DNA from: DASZBX01 sp035943635
GTDB lineage: Bacteria; Actinomycetota; Actinomycetes; Streptomycetales; Catenulisporaceae
DNA: 64,000 nucleotides
Assembly: GCA_035943635.1 (NCBI GenBank)
Contig: DASZBX010000085.1
Location: forward strand, 92,747-156,746
Direction: 5' to 3'
Below the pieces are notes generated by a model. It was not told the DNA's origin. It saw only the letters and a list, made by a program, of their open reading frames with translations, and ran no database searches. Shown piece by piece: positions 23,833 to 32,009 of this stretch. Position numbers and translations under genes: made by a program. Positions within the stretch are counted from its first letter, which is position 1. Each line of letters begins with the position of its first letter.

Positions 23833-24216
23833 GTGCTGGGAACCGCCGAGTTGGTCGCGTTCGTCGCGTCGAGCGACCTGGAGCGGTCGGGGGCGTTCTA
23901 CCGGGACGTCCTGGGCCTGACCCCGGTAGAGCAGAACGACTTCGCCCACGTCTTCGACGCGCACGGCACGATGCTGCGGGTCACGGCCGTGCCCGAGGTC
24001 GTACGGGCCGGGTACACCGTACTCGGCTGGCAGGTAGCCGACCTGCGCGAGTCGGTACGCGGGCTCAAGGCGGCCGGCGTGGCGTTCCACCGCTACGAGG
24101 GCATGGGCCAGGACGAGGACGACGTCTGGGCCACGCCCGGCGGCGACCTGGTCGCCTGGTTCGCCGACCCGGACGGGCACACGCTCTCGCTGACCCAGTT
24201 CGCCGCCCGGGGCTGA
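23833..24216 (+). CDS. VOC (glyoxalase/bleomycin resistance)-family protein
   Basis: The 127-residue protein has two beta-alpha-beta-beta-beta modules: LVAFVASSDLERSGAFYRDVLGL, and WQVADLRESVRGLKAAGV followed by GDLVAWFADPDGHTLSLTQF. The second module has the conserved DPDGHxL ending. The family includes metal-dependent glyoxalases, dioxygenases and antibiotic-binding proteins; the substrate is not evident. GTG 23833 follows GAGGAGGCCCGC. Some first-module metal positions are not obvious. Confidence 0.8.
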   Translation: MLGTAELVAFVASSDLERSGAFYRDVLGLTPVEQNDFAHVFDAHGTMLRVTAVPEVVRAGYTVLGWQVADLRESVRGLKAAGVAFHRYEGMGQDEDDVWATPGGDLVAWFADPDGHTLSLTQFAARG

Positions 24217-24238
24217 CCGGCCTGCGACCCGGCCGGGG

Positions 24239-25102
24239 CTACAGGGCCCCGGCCGACTGGGCGGACCACGCGGTCGGGTAGAACGGCCGGAAGCCCAGCT
24301 CGGACCGGATCAGGGAGCTGTCGACCACGCCGGCCCAGGGGTCTTCCACCGCCGCCGTCGCAGCAGGCTGACTCGTGTCCAGCACCGAGCCGCACAGCGC
24401 GTGCGCGTCCCAGGCCGTGATCGGGCCCTCGTCGGCGACGTTGTACGCCCGGCCCTCGATTCCGTTGGCCCGCAAGGCGCGCAGCACCGCCTGGCCGACG
24501 TCGGCGTGATGGATCATGGACAGCCGCTGGTGCGCGGCCAGGTGCGCGGTCCGCGGCAGGTACTCCTGCAGGTGCGGGTCGCCGTCGCCGTAGACGAACG
24601 ACAGCCGCAGCCGGACCAGGCCGAGACCCGTGGCCTGGCTGATCCCGACCAACTGCTCCTCCGCCTCGCGCTTGGAGCCCGGGTAGCTGCCGACCGCGCG
24701 CAGGTCGTCGTCCTCGCGGGCCGGGCGGCCGCGGCCCGGGCCGTAGACCAGGTTGGTGCTCAGCTGCACGAACCGGCGCACTCCCGCGACGGCCGCGTCC
24801 CGGCCCAGGGCCACCGCGGCGTCCCGGTTGACCGCGTCCATCTCGGCCTGCCCGACGCCGCCGCGGAAGGTGGCCGCGCCGTTGACCACCACGTCGGCCC
24901 CGGCCAGGGCGGCGGCCCGGCCGGCCGGCTCGGTCAGGTCGCCGAGCACCACCTCGGCGCCGAGGTCGGCGAACGGCCGGCCGGCCTCGGCCCGGCGCAC
25001 CAGCACCCGGACCCGTTCGCCGGCCTCGAGGTTGCCGAGCAGCCGGGGGACCAGGCGCGAGCCGACCTTGCCGGTGGCTCCGGTGACCAGGATCGTGGAC
25101 AT
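24239..25102 (-). CDS. NAD-dependent epimerase/dehydratase (extended SDR)
   Basis: The 287-residue protein starts MSTILVTGATGKVGSRLVPRLL with the GxxGxxG NAD(P) motif and has NLVYGPGRG and SYPGSKREAEEQL, whose Tyr and Lys form the YxxxK catalytic pair. The reaction is not evident. ATG 25102 follows AAGGAGACGCCC. It is divergent from an XRE regulator that may control it; such pairs are common in actinomycetes. Confidence 0.85.
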   Translation of the reverse strand: MSTILVTGATGKVGSRLVPRLLGNLEAGERVRVLVRRAEAGRPFADLGAEVVLGDLTEPAGRAAALAGADVVVNGAATFRGGVGQAEMDAVNRDAAVALGRDAAVAGVRRFVQLSTNLVYGPGRGRPAREDDDLRAVGSYPGSKREAEEQLVGISQATGLGLVRLRLSFVYGDGDPHLQEYLPRTAHLAAHQRLSMIHHADVGQAVLRALRANGIEGRAYNVADEGPITAWDAHALCGSVLDTSQPAATAAVEDPWAGVVDSSLIRSELGFRPFYPTAWSAQSAGAL

Positions 25103-25251
25103 GGGCGTCTCCTTCGTTCGGTTCCGGGCGGTGATCGCCGCCGCCCGACATTCCTGACCCTTCCGCAGCACCGGCCCGGGCGGAAGAGACCGGTTCAACC
25201 AGGGATCGAGAGTCCCTGGCTGCGGGCGCGCCGGTGGGCGAAGATGGGACG

Positions 25252-26097
25252 GTGACCGTGGACCGCCTCGAACTGGCCGACTTCCTGCGCCGGGCGCGCG
25301 AACGGGTCGCCCCGGCCGACGTGGGCCTGGCGCCCCGGGCCCGGGTGCGCACGCCCGGGCTGCGCCGGGAGGACATCGCCCAGCTGGCCGGGATCTCGGT
25401 GGACTACTACGCCCGGCTGGAGCAGGCCCGCGGGCCCAACCCGTCCGAGCAGGTGCTCGGCGCGCTGGCCCGGGCGCTGCGGCTGACCGACGACGAGAGC
25501 GAGCACCTGTACCGGCTGGCCGGGCAGCAGCCGGACCCGGTGTTCCGGCCGAGCGAGCACGTGCGCCCCGGCCTGCTGCTGATCCTGGACCGGCTCTACG
25601 ACACCCCGGCGCAGGTCTCCACCGACTTCGGCCGGATCCTGGCCCGCAACGCGATGGCGCACGCCCTGTTCGGCACCGACCCGGCCACCGGGCCGGGGGT
25701 CGGCGGCAACATCCTGCTCTGGCGGTTCACCCAGCCCCGGGACGCGTCGATGTTCCCGGCCGCGGACTGGGAGCGCCAGTCCCGGGTGCACGTGGCCAAC
25801 CTGCGCGCGGTCCTGGCCCGGCGGCCGCAGGACCAGCGGGTGGTGAGCCTGGTCCGGGAGCTGCGGGAGGCCAGCGCGCAGTTCGCCGAACTGTGGGACC
25901 AGCACGACGTCGCGGTGCTGCGCTCCAGCAGCAAGACCTTCGTGCACCCGGTGGTCGGCCGGCTCGACCTGGACTGCGAGACCCTGCTGAACGATCCGGG
26001 CGACCAGCGCCTGGTCGTCTTCACCGCGCGGCCGGGCAGCGAGAGCCACGAACGGCTGGCCCTGCTGCGGGTGCTCGGGGCCGAGCGGTTCGGCTGA
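25252..26097 (+). CDS. XRE-family regulator with MmyB-like ligand domain
   Basis: About 281 residues. The N-terminal helix-turn-helix spans LADFLRRARERVAPADVG to YYARLEQARGPNPSEQVLGALARAL, followed by a PAS-like MmyB domain (FGRILARNAMAHALFG, then RVHVANLRAVLARRP). This class typically regulates one adjacent oxidoreductase gene, here the divergent epimerase. GTG 25252 gives the usual N-terminus; GTG 25234 is also possible. Confidence 0.85.
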   Translation: MTVDRLELADFLRRARERVAPADVGLAPRARVRTPGLRREDIAQLAGISVDYYARLEQARGPNPSEQVLGALARALRLTDDESEHLYRLAGQQPDPVFRPSEHVRPGLLLILDRLYDTPAQVSTDFGRILARNAMAHALFGTDPATGPGVGGNILLWRFTQPRDASMFPAADWERQSRVHVANLRAVLARRPQDQRVVSLVRELREASAQFAELWDQHDVAVLRSSSKTFVHPVVGRLDLDCETLLNDPGDQRLVVFTARPGSESHERLALLRVLGAERFG

Positions 26098-26262
26098 GCG
26101 CAGCCTGAAGAGAGCAGTGCGCCGCGGTCCGGCCGAAACGGCGCCGCGGCGCCGACCACCAGCGCGATACCTGCCGTCCGGGGTCGGAAACCGGTCCGAA
26201 ACAGGCCGGAACCGTCCGGAACACTCGTGCGATTCCGGCGCGGACTGGCTACGATCGGCGAC

Positions 26263-26565
26263 ATGTCTGCCGAGCATCAAACCCGCACCTTCCCGGACCC
26301 GGCCCGCACGAAGATCCTGACCGCGTTCTTCGCCGACGGACGGCTGACCGGGGTACCGGCCAAGCTGTCCAAGCGCCTGGTCGTGCTCGACGAACTGGCC
26401 CAGTCCTTCGAGCCCGGGGTGCGCTACCCCGAGCGCGAGGTCAACGAGATCCTGCGCCGGTTCCACGACGACTACGCGGCCCTGCGCCGCTACCTGATCG
26501 ACGCCTCGTTCCTGAGCCGCTCCGAGGGGCTGTACTGGCGGTCCGGCGGCTCGGTCGAGGCGTGA
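26263..26565 (+). CDS. DUF2087-domain protein
   Basis: The 100-residue protein is a single DUF2087 domain: RTFPDPARTKILTAFFADGRL, then LAQSFEPGVRYPEREVNEIL and RRYLIDASFLSRSEGLYWR. This winged-helix-like domain often occurs at the C-terminus of ArsR-type regulators but here stands alone. ATG 26263 begins MSAEHQ; a longer frame upstream is not supported by a ribosome-binding site. Function unknown. Confidence 0.75.
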   Translation: MSAEHQTRTFPDPARTKILTAFFADGRLTGVPAKLSKRLVVLDELAQSFEPGVRYPEREVNEILRRFHDDYAALRRYLIDASFLSRSEGLYWRSGGSVEA

Positions 26566-26672
26566 GCGCCGCGAAAGCGTAACCTCCGCGCATATGCTCC
26601 GGCGCGAGGGCAAAGCACCCGGCCCCTCCTCCGTCCCCGCGCCCACCGGATCCCGCTGAAGGAGCACCCGAC

Positions 26673-27128
26673 ATGCCTTATGAGATCTTCGGACTGCCGA
26701 CCCACATCCTGCTAATCCACGCGGTGGTCGTCGGGATCCCGGCCGCCTGCCTGTCGGTGATCGCGATCGCCGCGCGGCCTCGGTGGCGCAAAGCGCACGG
26801 CCTCAAGGTCGCGGCGCTGGCAGTGGTCATGGTGCCGGTCACGTACGCCACCCAGCTGGCCGGGGACCAGCTGTTCAACAACCGCGGGTTCTCCGGGGAC
26901 GCGCTCGTGGTGCACCACAAGAACCTCGGCGACGACATGGTCTGGTTCGTGCTCCTGGTCGCGGTCCTCGCGGTCCTGCTCGTGCTGGCCGACCGCAGCG
27001 GCTTCGCGGACCACCACGCGCCCATGGTCGTTCTGGCCAGCCTGAGCATCGCCGCCAGCGCGGTGTGCATCTACTGGGTGATCCTGGTCGGCGACGCCGG
27101 CGCCCGGGCCGTCTGGACCCTCGGGTAG
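26673..27128 (+). CDS. DUF2231-family membrane protein
   Basis: The 151-residue protein has four membrane helices with conserved polar positions: FGLPTHILLIHAVVVGIPAACLSV, a loop with VVHHKNLGDDM, and VCIYWVILVGDAGARAVW. DUF2231 members have His residues in the first helix and the HH motif of the loop, suggesting metal or haem binding, but the role is not established. ATG follows AAGGAGCACCCGAC. Confidence 0.8.
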   Translation: MPYEIFGLPTHILLIHAVVVGIPAACLSVIAIAARPRWRKAHGLKVAALAVVMVPVTYATQLAGDQLFNNRGFSGDALVVHHKNLGDDMVWFVLLVAVLAVLLVLADRSGFADHHAPMVVLASLSIAASAVCIYWVILVGDAGARAVWTLG

Positions 27129-27180
27129 CCGCGTCCGGCGCCTCCGGCGACCCGGTCCGCGGGAATCAGCGAAAGCGCGG

Positions 27181-27204
27181 AAACGCTGTGAACGCAAGCG
27201 TTTT
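27181..27204 (+). terminator. Probable terminator of the DUF2231 gene
   Basis: AAACGCT and AGCGTTT form a 7-bp stem with a 9-base loop, followed by TC. It lies between the DUF2231 gene and the radical SAM operon and would insulate them. Confidence 0.45.
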
Positions 27205-27291
27205 CGGCGCAGTTCACTCCTCGGTGTCATTCATCCGGACCAAAGCGCGGTTTGCCGGACAAGCCGGTCCCAGGCACCTACACTGACCGCT

Positions 27292-28416
27292 ATGGACGCA
27301 CCATCGGCGACTCTCGCCACGGTCCCTTCCACAGTCGTCGTCCAGCCGACCAGCCTCTGCAACATCGCCTGCACCTACTGTTACCTGCCGCACAAGTCCG
27401 AACGCCGCCTGCTCGGCGACGACGTCCTGGCCGCGGTGGTGGACGCGGTGCGCCGCTGGGCCGACCAGGGGCGCACGGTCGGGATCCTCTGGCACTCCGG
27501 CGAACCGCTGACCGTCGGCCCGGCCCGGTTCCGCGAGCTGCTCGGCGCGCCCTGGCCGCCCGGCACCGTGCACCGGATCCAGACCAACGCGACCCTGGTC
27601 GACCAGGCCTGGTGCGACCTGTTCGAGCAGCTCGGCCCGGAGATCGGGGTGTCCGTGGACGGCCCGGCCCGGATGAACCGGCACCGGGTGACCCGGGCCG
27701 GCCGCCCGGCGCACGGCCGGATCGAGGCCGGGATCGGCGCGCTGCGCGGGCGCGGCATCCCGTTCGACCTGCTGTCGGTCGCGCACGACCCGGCCCCACA
27801 GGAGGCCGCCGAGCTCTACCGCTACGCCCGGGACCTCGGCGCGCGCAGCCTGGGCGTGCTGCCGGTGGAGACGATCGGGGTGTTCGCCAGCGGCTCCACC
27901 GCGGCCCGGGAGCAGTGGGCCCGCTACTTCGAGGCCCTGTTCCTGGCCTGGCGGGCCGACCCGGCGGTCGACCTGCGGGAGCTGAACCAGGTGGCCGGGT
28001 ACGTGGCCCAGGTCGGCCGCGGACCCGGCCCGGCCGGGGAGCGGGTGCGCGAGCTGCTGGCCCGGCCGGTGGACCCGTTCCCGACCGTGCAGTACGACGG
28101 CGAGGTGACCGTGATCTCGCCGGACCTGTCCGGGTTCGACCATCCCGAGCTCGGCCCGTTCAGCGTCGGCAACGTCCGGCGCACCCCGCTGGACCGGCTG
28201 CTGGCCCGGGCGCCCCGGGTGCCCTGGGTCCGGCAGACCCTGGAGGGGGTCGCGGCCTGCCGGGCCGGCTGCGAGTACGCGGCCGGCTGCGGCGGGGCGT
28301 GGCCGTCGAACAAGTGGTTCGAGAACCACGATCTGCGCAGCACCACCACCAACTTCTGCCAGGCGCTGCACCAGGCGCCGTTCGAAGGAGCGCTCTATGC
28401 CTCAGCCAGACTCTGA
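27292..28416 (+). CDS. Radical SAM/SPASM peptide maturase (cyclophane-forming type suspected)
   Basis: The 374-residue protein has the 4Fe-4S/SAM motif CNIACTYC (Cys 23, 27, 30) and the adjoining YLPHKSE, then LWHSGEPLTVG. Its C-terminal SPASM half has auxiliary-cluster cysteines in CRAGCEYAAGCGGAWPSNKW, then STTTNFC. This C-terminal pattern is shared by anaerobic sulfatase-maturase-like and FxsB/XyeB/GrrM-type RiPP maturases, which cross-link aromatic side chains. The next gene overlaps its end by 20 bp and is a plausible precursor peptide. ATG 27292 has no ribosome-binding site but has TACACT 9 bp upstream, so the mRNA may be leaderless. Oxidative cross-linking of the partner peptide is inferred. 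Confidence 0.85.
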   Translation: MDAPSATLATVPSTVVVQPTSLCNIACTYCYLPHKSERRLLGDDVLAAVVDAVRRWADQGRTVGILWHSGEPLTVGPARFRELLGAPWPPGTVHRIQTNATLVDQAWCDLFEQLGPEIGVSVDGPARMNRHRVTRAGRPAHGRIEAGIGALRGRGIPFDLLSVAHDPAPQEAAELYRYARDLGARSLGVLPVETIGVFASGSTAAREQWARYFEALFLAWRADPAVDLRELNQVAGYVAQVGRGPGPAGERVRELLARPVDPFPTVQYDGEVTVISPDLSGFDHPELGPFSVGNVRRTPLDRLLARAPRVPWVRQTLEGVAACRAGCEYAAGCGGAWPSNKWFENHDLRSTTTNFCQALHQAPFEGALYASARL

Positions 28417-28711
28417 CCGCGCGGCCCTCGTCCCCGGCGGGTCGATCACCGAACGGCTGCTCGCGCCCGGGGCCGGCCTGGCCCGGTTGTGCGAGCCGCT
28501 GGGCGACCGGTACGCGGCCGGGGACCCCGGCCGGTCGGACGGCGGCGGGTTCTCGAAGTACCCGGGCTGGGACGAGCAGCCGCACCCGTGGTCCCAGCGG
28601 GCCGGGAGCGGGCACATGGCGCGCGGTGCGGCCGGGGCCGGGGCCGGCAGTGCGGCCGAGTCCGGGCCGGGCTGTACGGACGCCCTGGGCGGCTTGGGCG
28701 GGCGGCGGTGA
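28397..28711 (+). CDS. Putative RiPP precursor peptide with aromatic three-residue motifs
   Basis: The 104-residue product starts inside the maturase 3' end (ATG 28397, preceded by GAAGGAG). The N-terminal 45 residues are leader-like. Residues 49-67 read GGGFSKYPGWDEQPHPWSQ, containing F-S-K, W-D-E and W-S-Q, the aromatic-x-x pattern cross-linked by cyclophane-forming radical SAM enzymes. A Gly/Ala-rich tail with one Cys follows. The sequence is low in secondary-structure potential and has no catalytic motif. Precursor identity is inferred from overlap, size and motifs; it resembles the AmcA-type multicyclophane precursors of actinobacteria as I recall them. Confidence 0.65.
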   Translation: MPQPDSDRAALVPGGSITERLLAPGAGLARLCEPLGDRYAAGDPGRSDGGGFSKYPGWDEQPHPWSQRAGSGHMARGAAGAGAGSAAESGPGCTDALGGLGGRR

Positions 28712-28956
28712 GCGCGGGACCGGATACCGACGGGCCGGCGCGCCCCGAGCGCTGCGAGTGCCGGTGCGACCTGTGGGCCCACGCCCTGTACCGGGTCTGC
28801 GAGCAGGACAACGCCCAGCAGCCGGTCAGTGCGGAGTTCGAGACCGCGCAGGGGCTGGAGTGGCGGCGCCTGTGCGGGCCCTGCTGGGACCACGTCCGCT
28901 ACGCCCGGCAGTCCAACGGCGAGCGGGTGGCCTCTGATCTGGCCCAGCTGTCTTAG
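28708..28956 (+). CDS. Small Cys-rich protein of the radical SAM cassette
   Basis: GTG 28708 overlaps the precursor stop (GTGA). The 82-residue protein has Cys at 16, 18, 20 and 31 (CECRCDLWAH, then YRVC) and a later CGPCWDH (Cys 56, 59; His 62). This looks like a zinc-ribbon or other metal-binding fold. Being third in a coupled operon, it could be a precursor-binding partner, a chaperone or a second modified substrate. No family recognised. Confidence 0.6.
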   Translation: MSAGPDTDGPARPERCECRCDLWAHALYRVCEQDNAQQPVSAEFETAQGLEWRRLCGPCWDHVRYARQSNGERVASDLAQLS

Positions 28957-28959
28957 GCC

Positions 28960-29060
28960 CTCGGGTGCTGATGACCCGGCTCTGATATCGAGGGATCTGA
29001 TTTCTCTGGCTCTGATCTCCGGATCTCTGCTGCTTGGAGATCTCTGATTCCCCGAGCAGG
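28960..29060 (+). repeat. Dispersed TCTGAT/GATCT repeats
   Basis: TCTGAT recurs at 28933, 28981, 28996, 29011 and 29043, mixed with GGATCT and AGATCT, in an AT-richer patch after the radical SAM cassette. No ORF or clear hairpin was found. It may be decayed sequence or an unstructured 3' region. Confidence 0.3.
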
Positions 29061-29210
29061 CCTCGTCGTCGTCGCAGCCAGGGCAGGCTGCGCAGACGTC
29101 CTGCCATCGGTCGGGAGGTGGTCGGATGCCAGACCTGGGTGATGCGGCCGGCGGAGCGGTGCGTCACGCTTCGACGCCGGGTGGGAACGGGTGCTGCGGT
29201 GCGCGGCCGG

Positions 29211-29630
29211 TCAGACGGCGACGACACCTTCCACGGTGACCGGTCCGTCCGGCCAGTACCTCAGGGCGACCCGGTCTCCGGGCCGGGGCCAGGACCGTCC
29301 GGCCGCCCGGGCCCGGGCGCTGGACAACAGCAGCGGGGCGCAGAACGTGGCCCGGGCCGCGCCGGTCGTGGTCAGCACCAGCGCCCCGGCCTCGTCGCAG
29401 GCCATTATCCGGCCGGGCTCCAGGCCCGGCGCGGTGGTGCGCAGGTCGGTCAGCTCGGCCGCGCTCCAGCCGAGCCCGTCTATCGGGACGCCCACCAGCG
29501 GGGCGAGGGGGTCGGTCAGCCGGTGTCGGCGTCGGGCGGCCCGGGTGGAGCTCGGACCGGCGGCGGGCCGACGGGGCGGTGGCACGTCGCCCACGGGCGC
29601 GGGTTCGCCGGTCGCCGCTGCTGCCTGCAT
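29211..29630 (-). CDS. Hypothetical protein with an OB-fold-like C-terminal half
   Basis: The 139-residue protein has a disordered Pro/Ala N-terminus and, from about residue 70, strands GRIMACDEAGALVLTTTG, a turn, and GDRVALRYWPDGPVTVEGVV that resemble an OB-fold of the RsgA N-terminal type. There is no GTPase domain. ATG 29630 is preceded by GGAGAGAGACG. No operon partner. Function not assignable. Confidence 0.55.
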   Translation of the reverse strand: MQAAAATGEPAPVGDVPPPRRPAAGPSSTRAARRRHRLTDPLAPLVGVPIDGLGWSAAELTDLRTTAPGLEPGRIMACDEAGALVLTTTGAARATFCAPLLLSSARARAAGRSWPRPGDRVALRYWPDGPVTVEGVVAV

Positions 29631-30529
29631 CGTCTCTCTCCATTGCCGTTGTCGTGGGGCTCGCCCGGGACCAGGTCCCGGGATGTCTCGTGCGTTGTCA
29701 AATATCCGCTATTGCGGTGATCGGGTCATCTTAAGCGATGCCCTCGCCGCCTGTCGCGTCGTTATCGGGCCGCGGCCCCGGCGCCGACGTGCGCGTCGAC
29801 CGCCGTACGCCGTCCCCCGGCCCGCTCACGGACCCGGTCCTCCCGGTCCGCGCGGCGTGCTCGGCGATCGGCCGCACCGCGGTGTGCGCGCCGGTCGGGG
29901 GCGGGGCGGGCGGCCCGCTCGGGGCGGTCCGCGGGCGCCGCCGCGGCAGGGTCGGACCCATGGTTCAGGCCCCCCGGCGCACCCGGTCCGTCCGGCCGGC
30001 CGGTGGGCCCGCGCGAACGATCCGATTAGGCCAGATGGTAGAGCGTGTTCACGAAGACCACCAGTAGGCCCGCCGCGAGCCGCCGGGTTCCCCGCCCCGG
30101 ACCGGGCGCGTCCTCGCGTTCCGGGCGGGACCCGACCGACGTTGGTCGACCGGTGGCTCCGCTGCCGATTTTAGGCGAACGGGCGGCGGTCGGCTGCCGA
30201 TTTATCGCGAGCCGCGCGACCGCGCCGGGTAGGCGACCGGAGCGTCGGCTCGCCCTGCGTCGCGCCTGCGGCCGTGCCGCGGCTCGCCACCGGGCTCAAC
30301 CGTCCTCCGAGCACCCGGAAAGCGGTCCGATCAGTGCGCTATCAGTCATCTACCATGCCGTGGCGGTAAAATTCGGACAAGTGATGGCGAAATACTCCGA
30401 TCGGAGTAAAGATCCGGCAAAAATCAGCGCGGCAGTCCGATTTGTCATACGGCGCTAGGCATATGTTTGCCCATCAGACACAGTCGACACCCGGCCCATC
30501 CCCGGTCCGGAAGCGACCGTGGCTCACAC
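29631..30529. other. About 0.9 kb without a convincing gene
   Basis: Short frames on both strands lack coherent codon bias and known motifs. At 30030-30080 on the minus strand the sequence reads LAAGLLVVFVNTLYHLA then stop, which may be the last helix of a lost membrane protein. The 30340-30460 stretch is noticeably lower in GC. The 3' end leads into the c-di-AMP riboswitch and probably holds its promoter. Confidence 0.5.
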
Positions 30530-30735
30530 CGAATCCGGCTGGCGACAGCCGGAACCGGGGACCCAATGGCCGCAGGACGCCCGTCGCCGCCAGGCGCGGT
30601 CCGGCCCGCGGCCCGGGGTGAATCGGCCGAGGGCCCACACCTTCGGCCGTAGGGCGCTTTCGTGACCTGCGGCAGTGTCGCCCAGGCCATTACTTTCCAG
30701 CCCGAACCCGTCAGCTCACCCGGTAGGTGCCAGGA
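30530..30735 (+). ncRNA. Cyclic di-AMP riboswitch (ydaO/yuaA class)
   Basis: Two hallmark blocks are present: GGAACCGGGGACCCAATGG near 30551 with GGGGTGAATCGGCCG near 30615, and CCCGAACCCGTCAGCTCACC then CGGTAGGTG at 30700-30730. The variable hairpin between them (GGCCGAGGGCCCACACCTTC, then GGCC) is actinobacterial in style. In actinomycetes this element precedes cell-wall hydrolase genes, and the NlpC/P60 gene starts 33 bp later. High c-di-AMP is expected to switch expression off. Confidence 0.9.
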
Positions 30736-30767
30736 AAGTGATGTACCTGTAAGGGAGTGCACGGCAG

Positions 30768-31787
30768 ATGGCGTCCCACAGACGGGTCAAACCCCAGACT
30801 CGCTCCGTCATGGCGTTCACCGCCTCCAGTGCCGTCGCTGCGGCCGGAGTAGTGGTGCTCACTCCGGTGACCAGCCAGGCGGCAACCATCGACCAGGTCA
30901 AGGCCGAGGTCCTGACCCTGGAGAACCAGGCCGACGCGGCCACCCAACGCTACGACCAGGCCGAGAACCAGCTCTCGACCCTGCAGCAGCAGGTCGACGA
31001 CCTTCAAGGCCAGGCCGCGACGGCGCAGCAGACCTACAACAAGCTCAGCCAGGCGCTCGGGCCGCTCGCCGCGTCCCAGTACGAGGCCGGCTCGGTGAAC
31101 CCGACCCTGGAACTGATGCTCTCGCAGAACCCGGAGCAGTACCTCCAGGAAGCGTCCAGCATCGACGAGACGAACCAGAACACCGTCGTCCAGCTCAACG
31201 AGCTGAAGGTGGACAAGGCCCAGGTCGCCTCCCTCCAGGCGGCGGCCGGCTCGCGGCTCGTCCAGCTGCAGCAGGTGCAGAGCACCGCCGCGGCGGACCT
31301 GAAGTCGGTCCAGTCGGCCCTGACCCAGCAGCGCAACCTGTACTCGCAGCTGACGTACGTGCAGATGCAGTCGCTGGCCGTCAACGGCGTCACGGTGGCC
31401 GAGATCCAGGCCCTGCCGACCTACACCGGCCGGGTCGCCCAGGTGATCGCGTTCGAACGGTCCAAGCTCGGCCTGCCCTACCTGTACGGCGGCACCGGAC
31501 CGCTCTACGACTGCTCCGGGCTGGTCCAGGCGGCGTACAAATCCGCCGGCATCGCCGTCCCGCGGACCACGTTCGACTACGAGGACGAGAACTTCGGCAC
31601 CACCATCCCGGCCGACCTGTCCCAGATGAAGCCCGGCGACCTGGTCTTCTACAACCACTGGGACCACGTGGCGACGTACGTCGGCAACGGTCTGGTGATC
31701 CAGAGCCCGACCACCGGGCAGTTCGTCGACTACGCACCCTGGAACATGATGGCGATCTCGTCGATCCGGCGGATCATCAACGACTGA
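30768..31787 (+). CDS. Secreted NlpC/P60 (C40) peptidoglycan endopeptidase
   Basis: The 339-residue precursor has a signal peptide (VMAFTASSAVAAAGVVVLTP, then SQAA cleavage near residue 39), a long coiled-coil region (residues about 40-215, rich in Gln and Ala heptads) and a C-terminal NlpC/P60 domain. The catalytic Cys lies in YDCSGLVQAAY, the His in DHVATYVGNG, and the third polar residue further on. It would cleave peptide cross-links of the cell wall, with the coiled coil controlling access, as in RipA/CwlO-type enzymes. Expression is controlled by the c-di-AMP riboswitch and ends at a strong terminator. Confidence 0.92.
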   Translation: MASHRRVKPQTRSVMAFTASSAVAAAGVVVLTPVTSQAATIDQVKAEVLTLENQADAATQRYDQAENQLSTLQQQVDDLQGQAATAQQTYNKLSQALGPLAASQYEAGSVNPTLELMLSQNPEQYLQEASSIDETNQNTVVQLNELKVDKAQVASLQAAAGSRLVQLQQVQSTAAADLKSVQSALTQQRNLYSQLTYVQMQSLAVNGVTVAEIQALPTYTGRVAQVIAFERSKLGLPYLYGGTGPLYDCSGLVQAAYKSAGIAVPRTTFDYEDENFGTTIPADLSQMKPGDLVFYNHWDHVATYVGNGLVIQSPTTGQFVDYAPWNMMAISSIRRIIND

Positions 31788-31828
31788 CCGCCAGGGCCGG
31801 GATCCACGCCCGGCCCTGCCTCCTCCGA

Positions 31829-31876
31829 CACGGACTCCCGTCGCCCTCACCGGCCGCGGGAGTCCGTGCTTTTTTA
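31829..31876 (+). terminator. Rho-independent terminator
   Basis: CACGGACTCCCG and CGGGAGTCCGTG form a perfect 12-bp stem with a 16-base loop, followed by CTTTTTT. It closes the NlpC/P60 transcription unit. Confidence 0.9.
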
Positions 31877-32009
31877 CGCCGCACCGGCCGCGGTCCGTCC
31901 CGCCGCCCGCCTCCCCGGGCGGCGCAGTCCCGGGTGCGCCGCCCGACCGCCCCGGGTTGACTGATCGCACCAGGCCCGACGAGGCACAGGACACACGAGG
32001 TGGTGCGGC

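Noticed and set aside
29738..30458. Several 60-137-codon frames on both strands
   Set aside because: No consistent codon bias, no ribosome-binding site, no motif.
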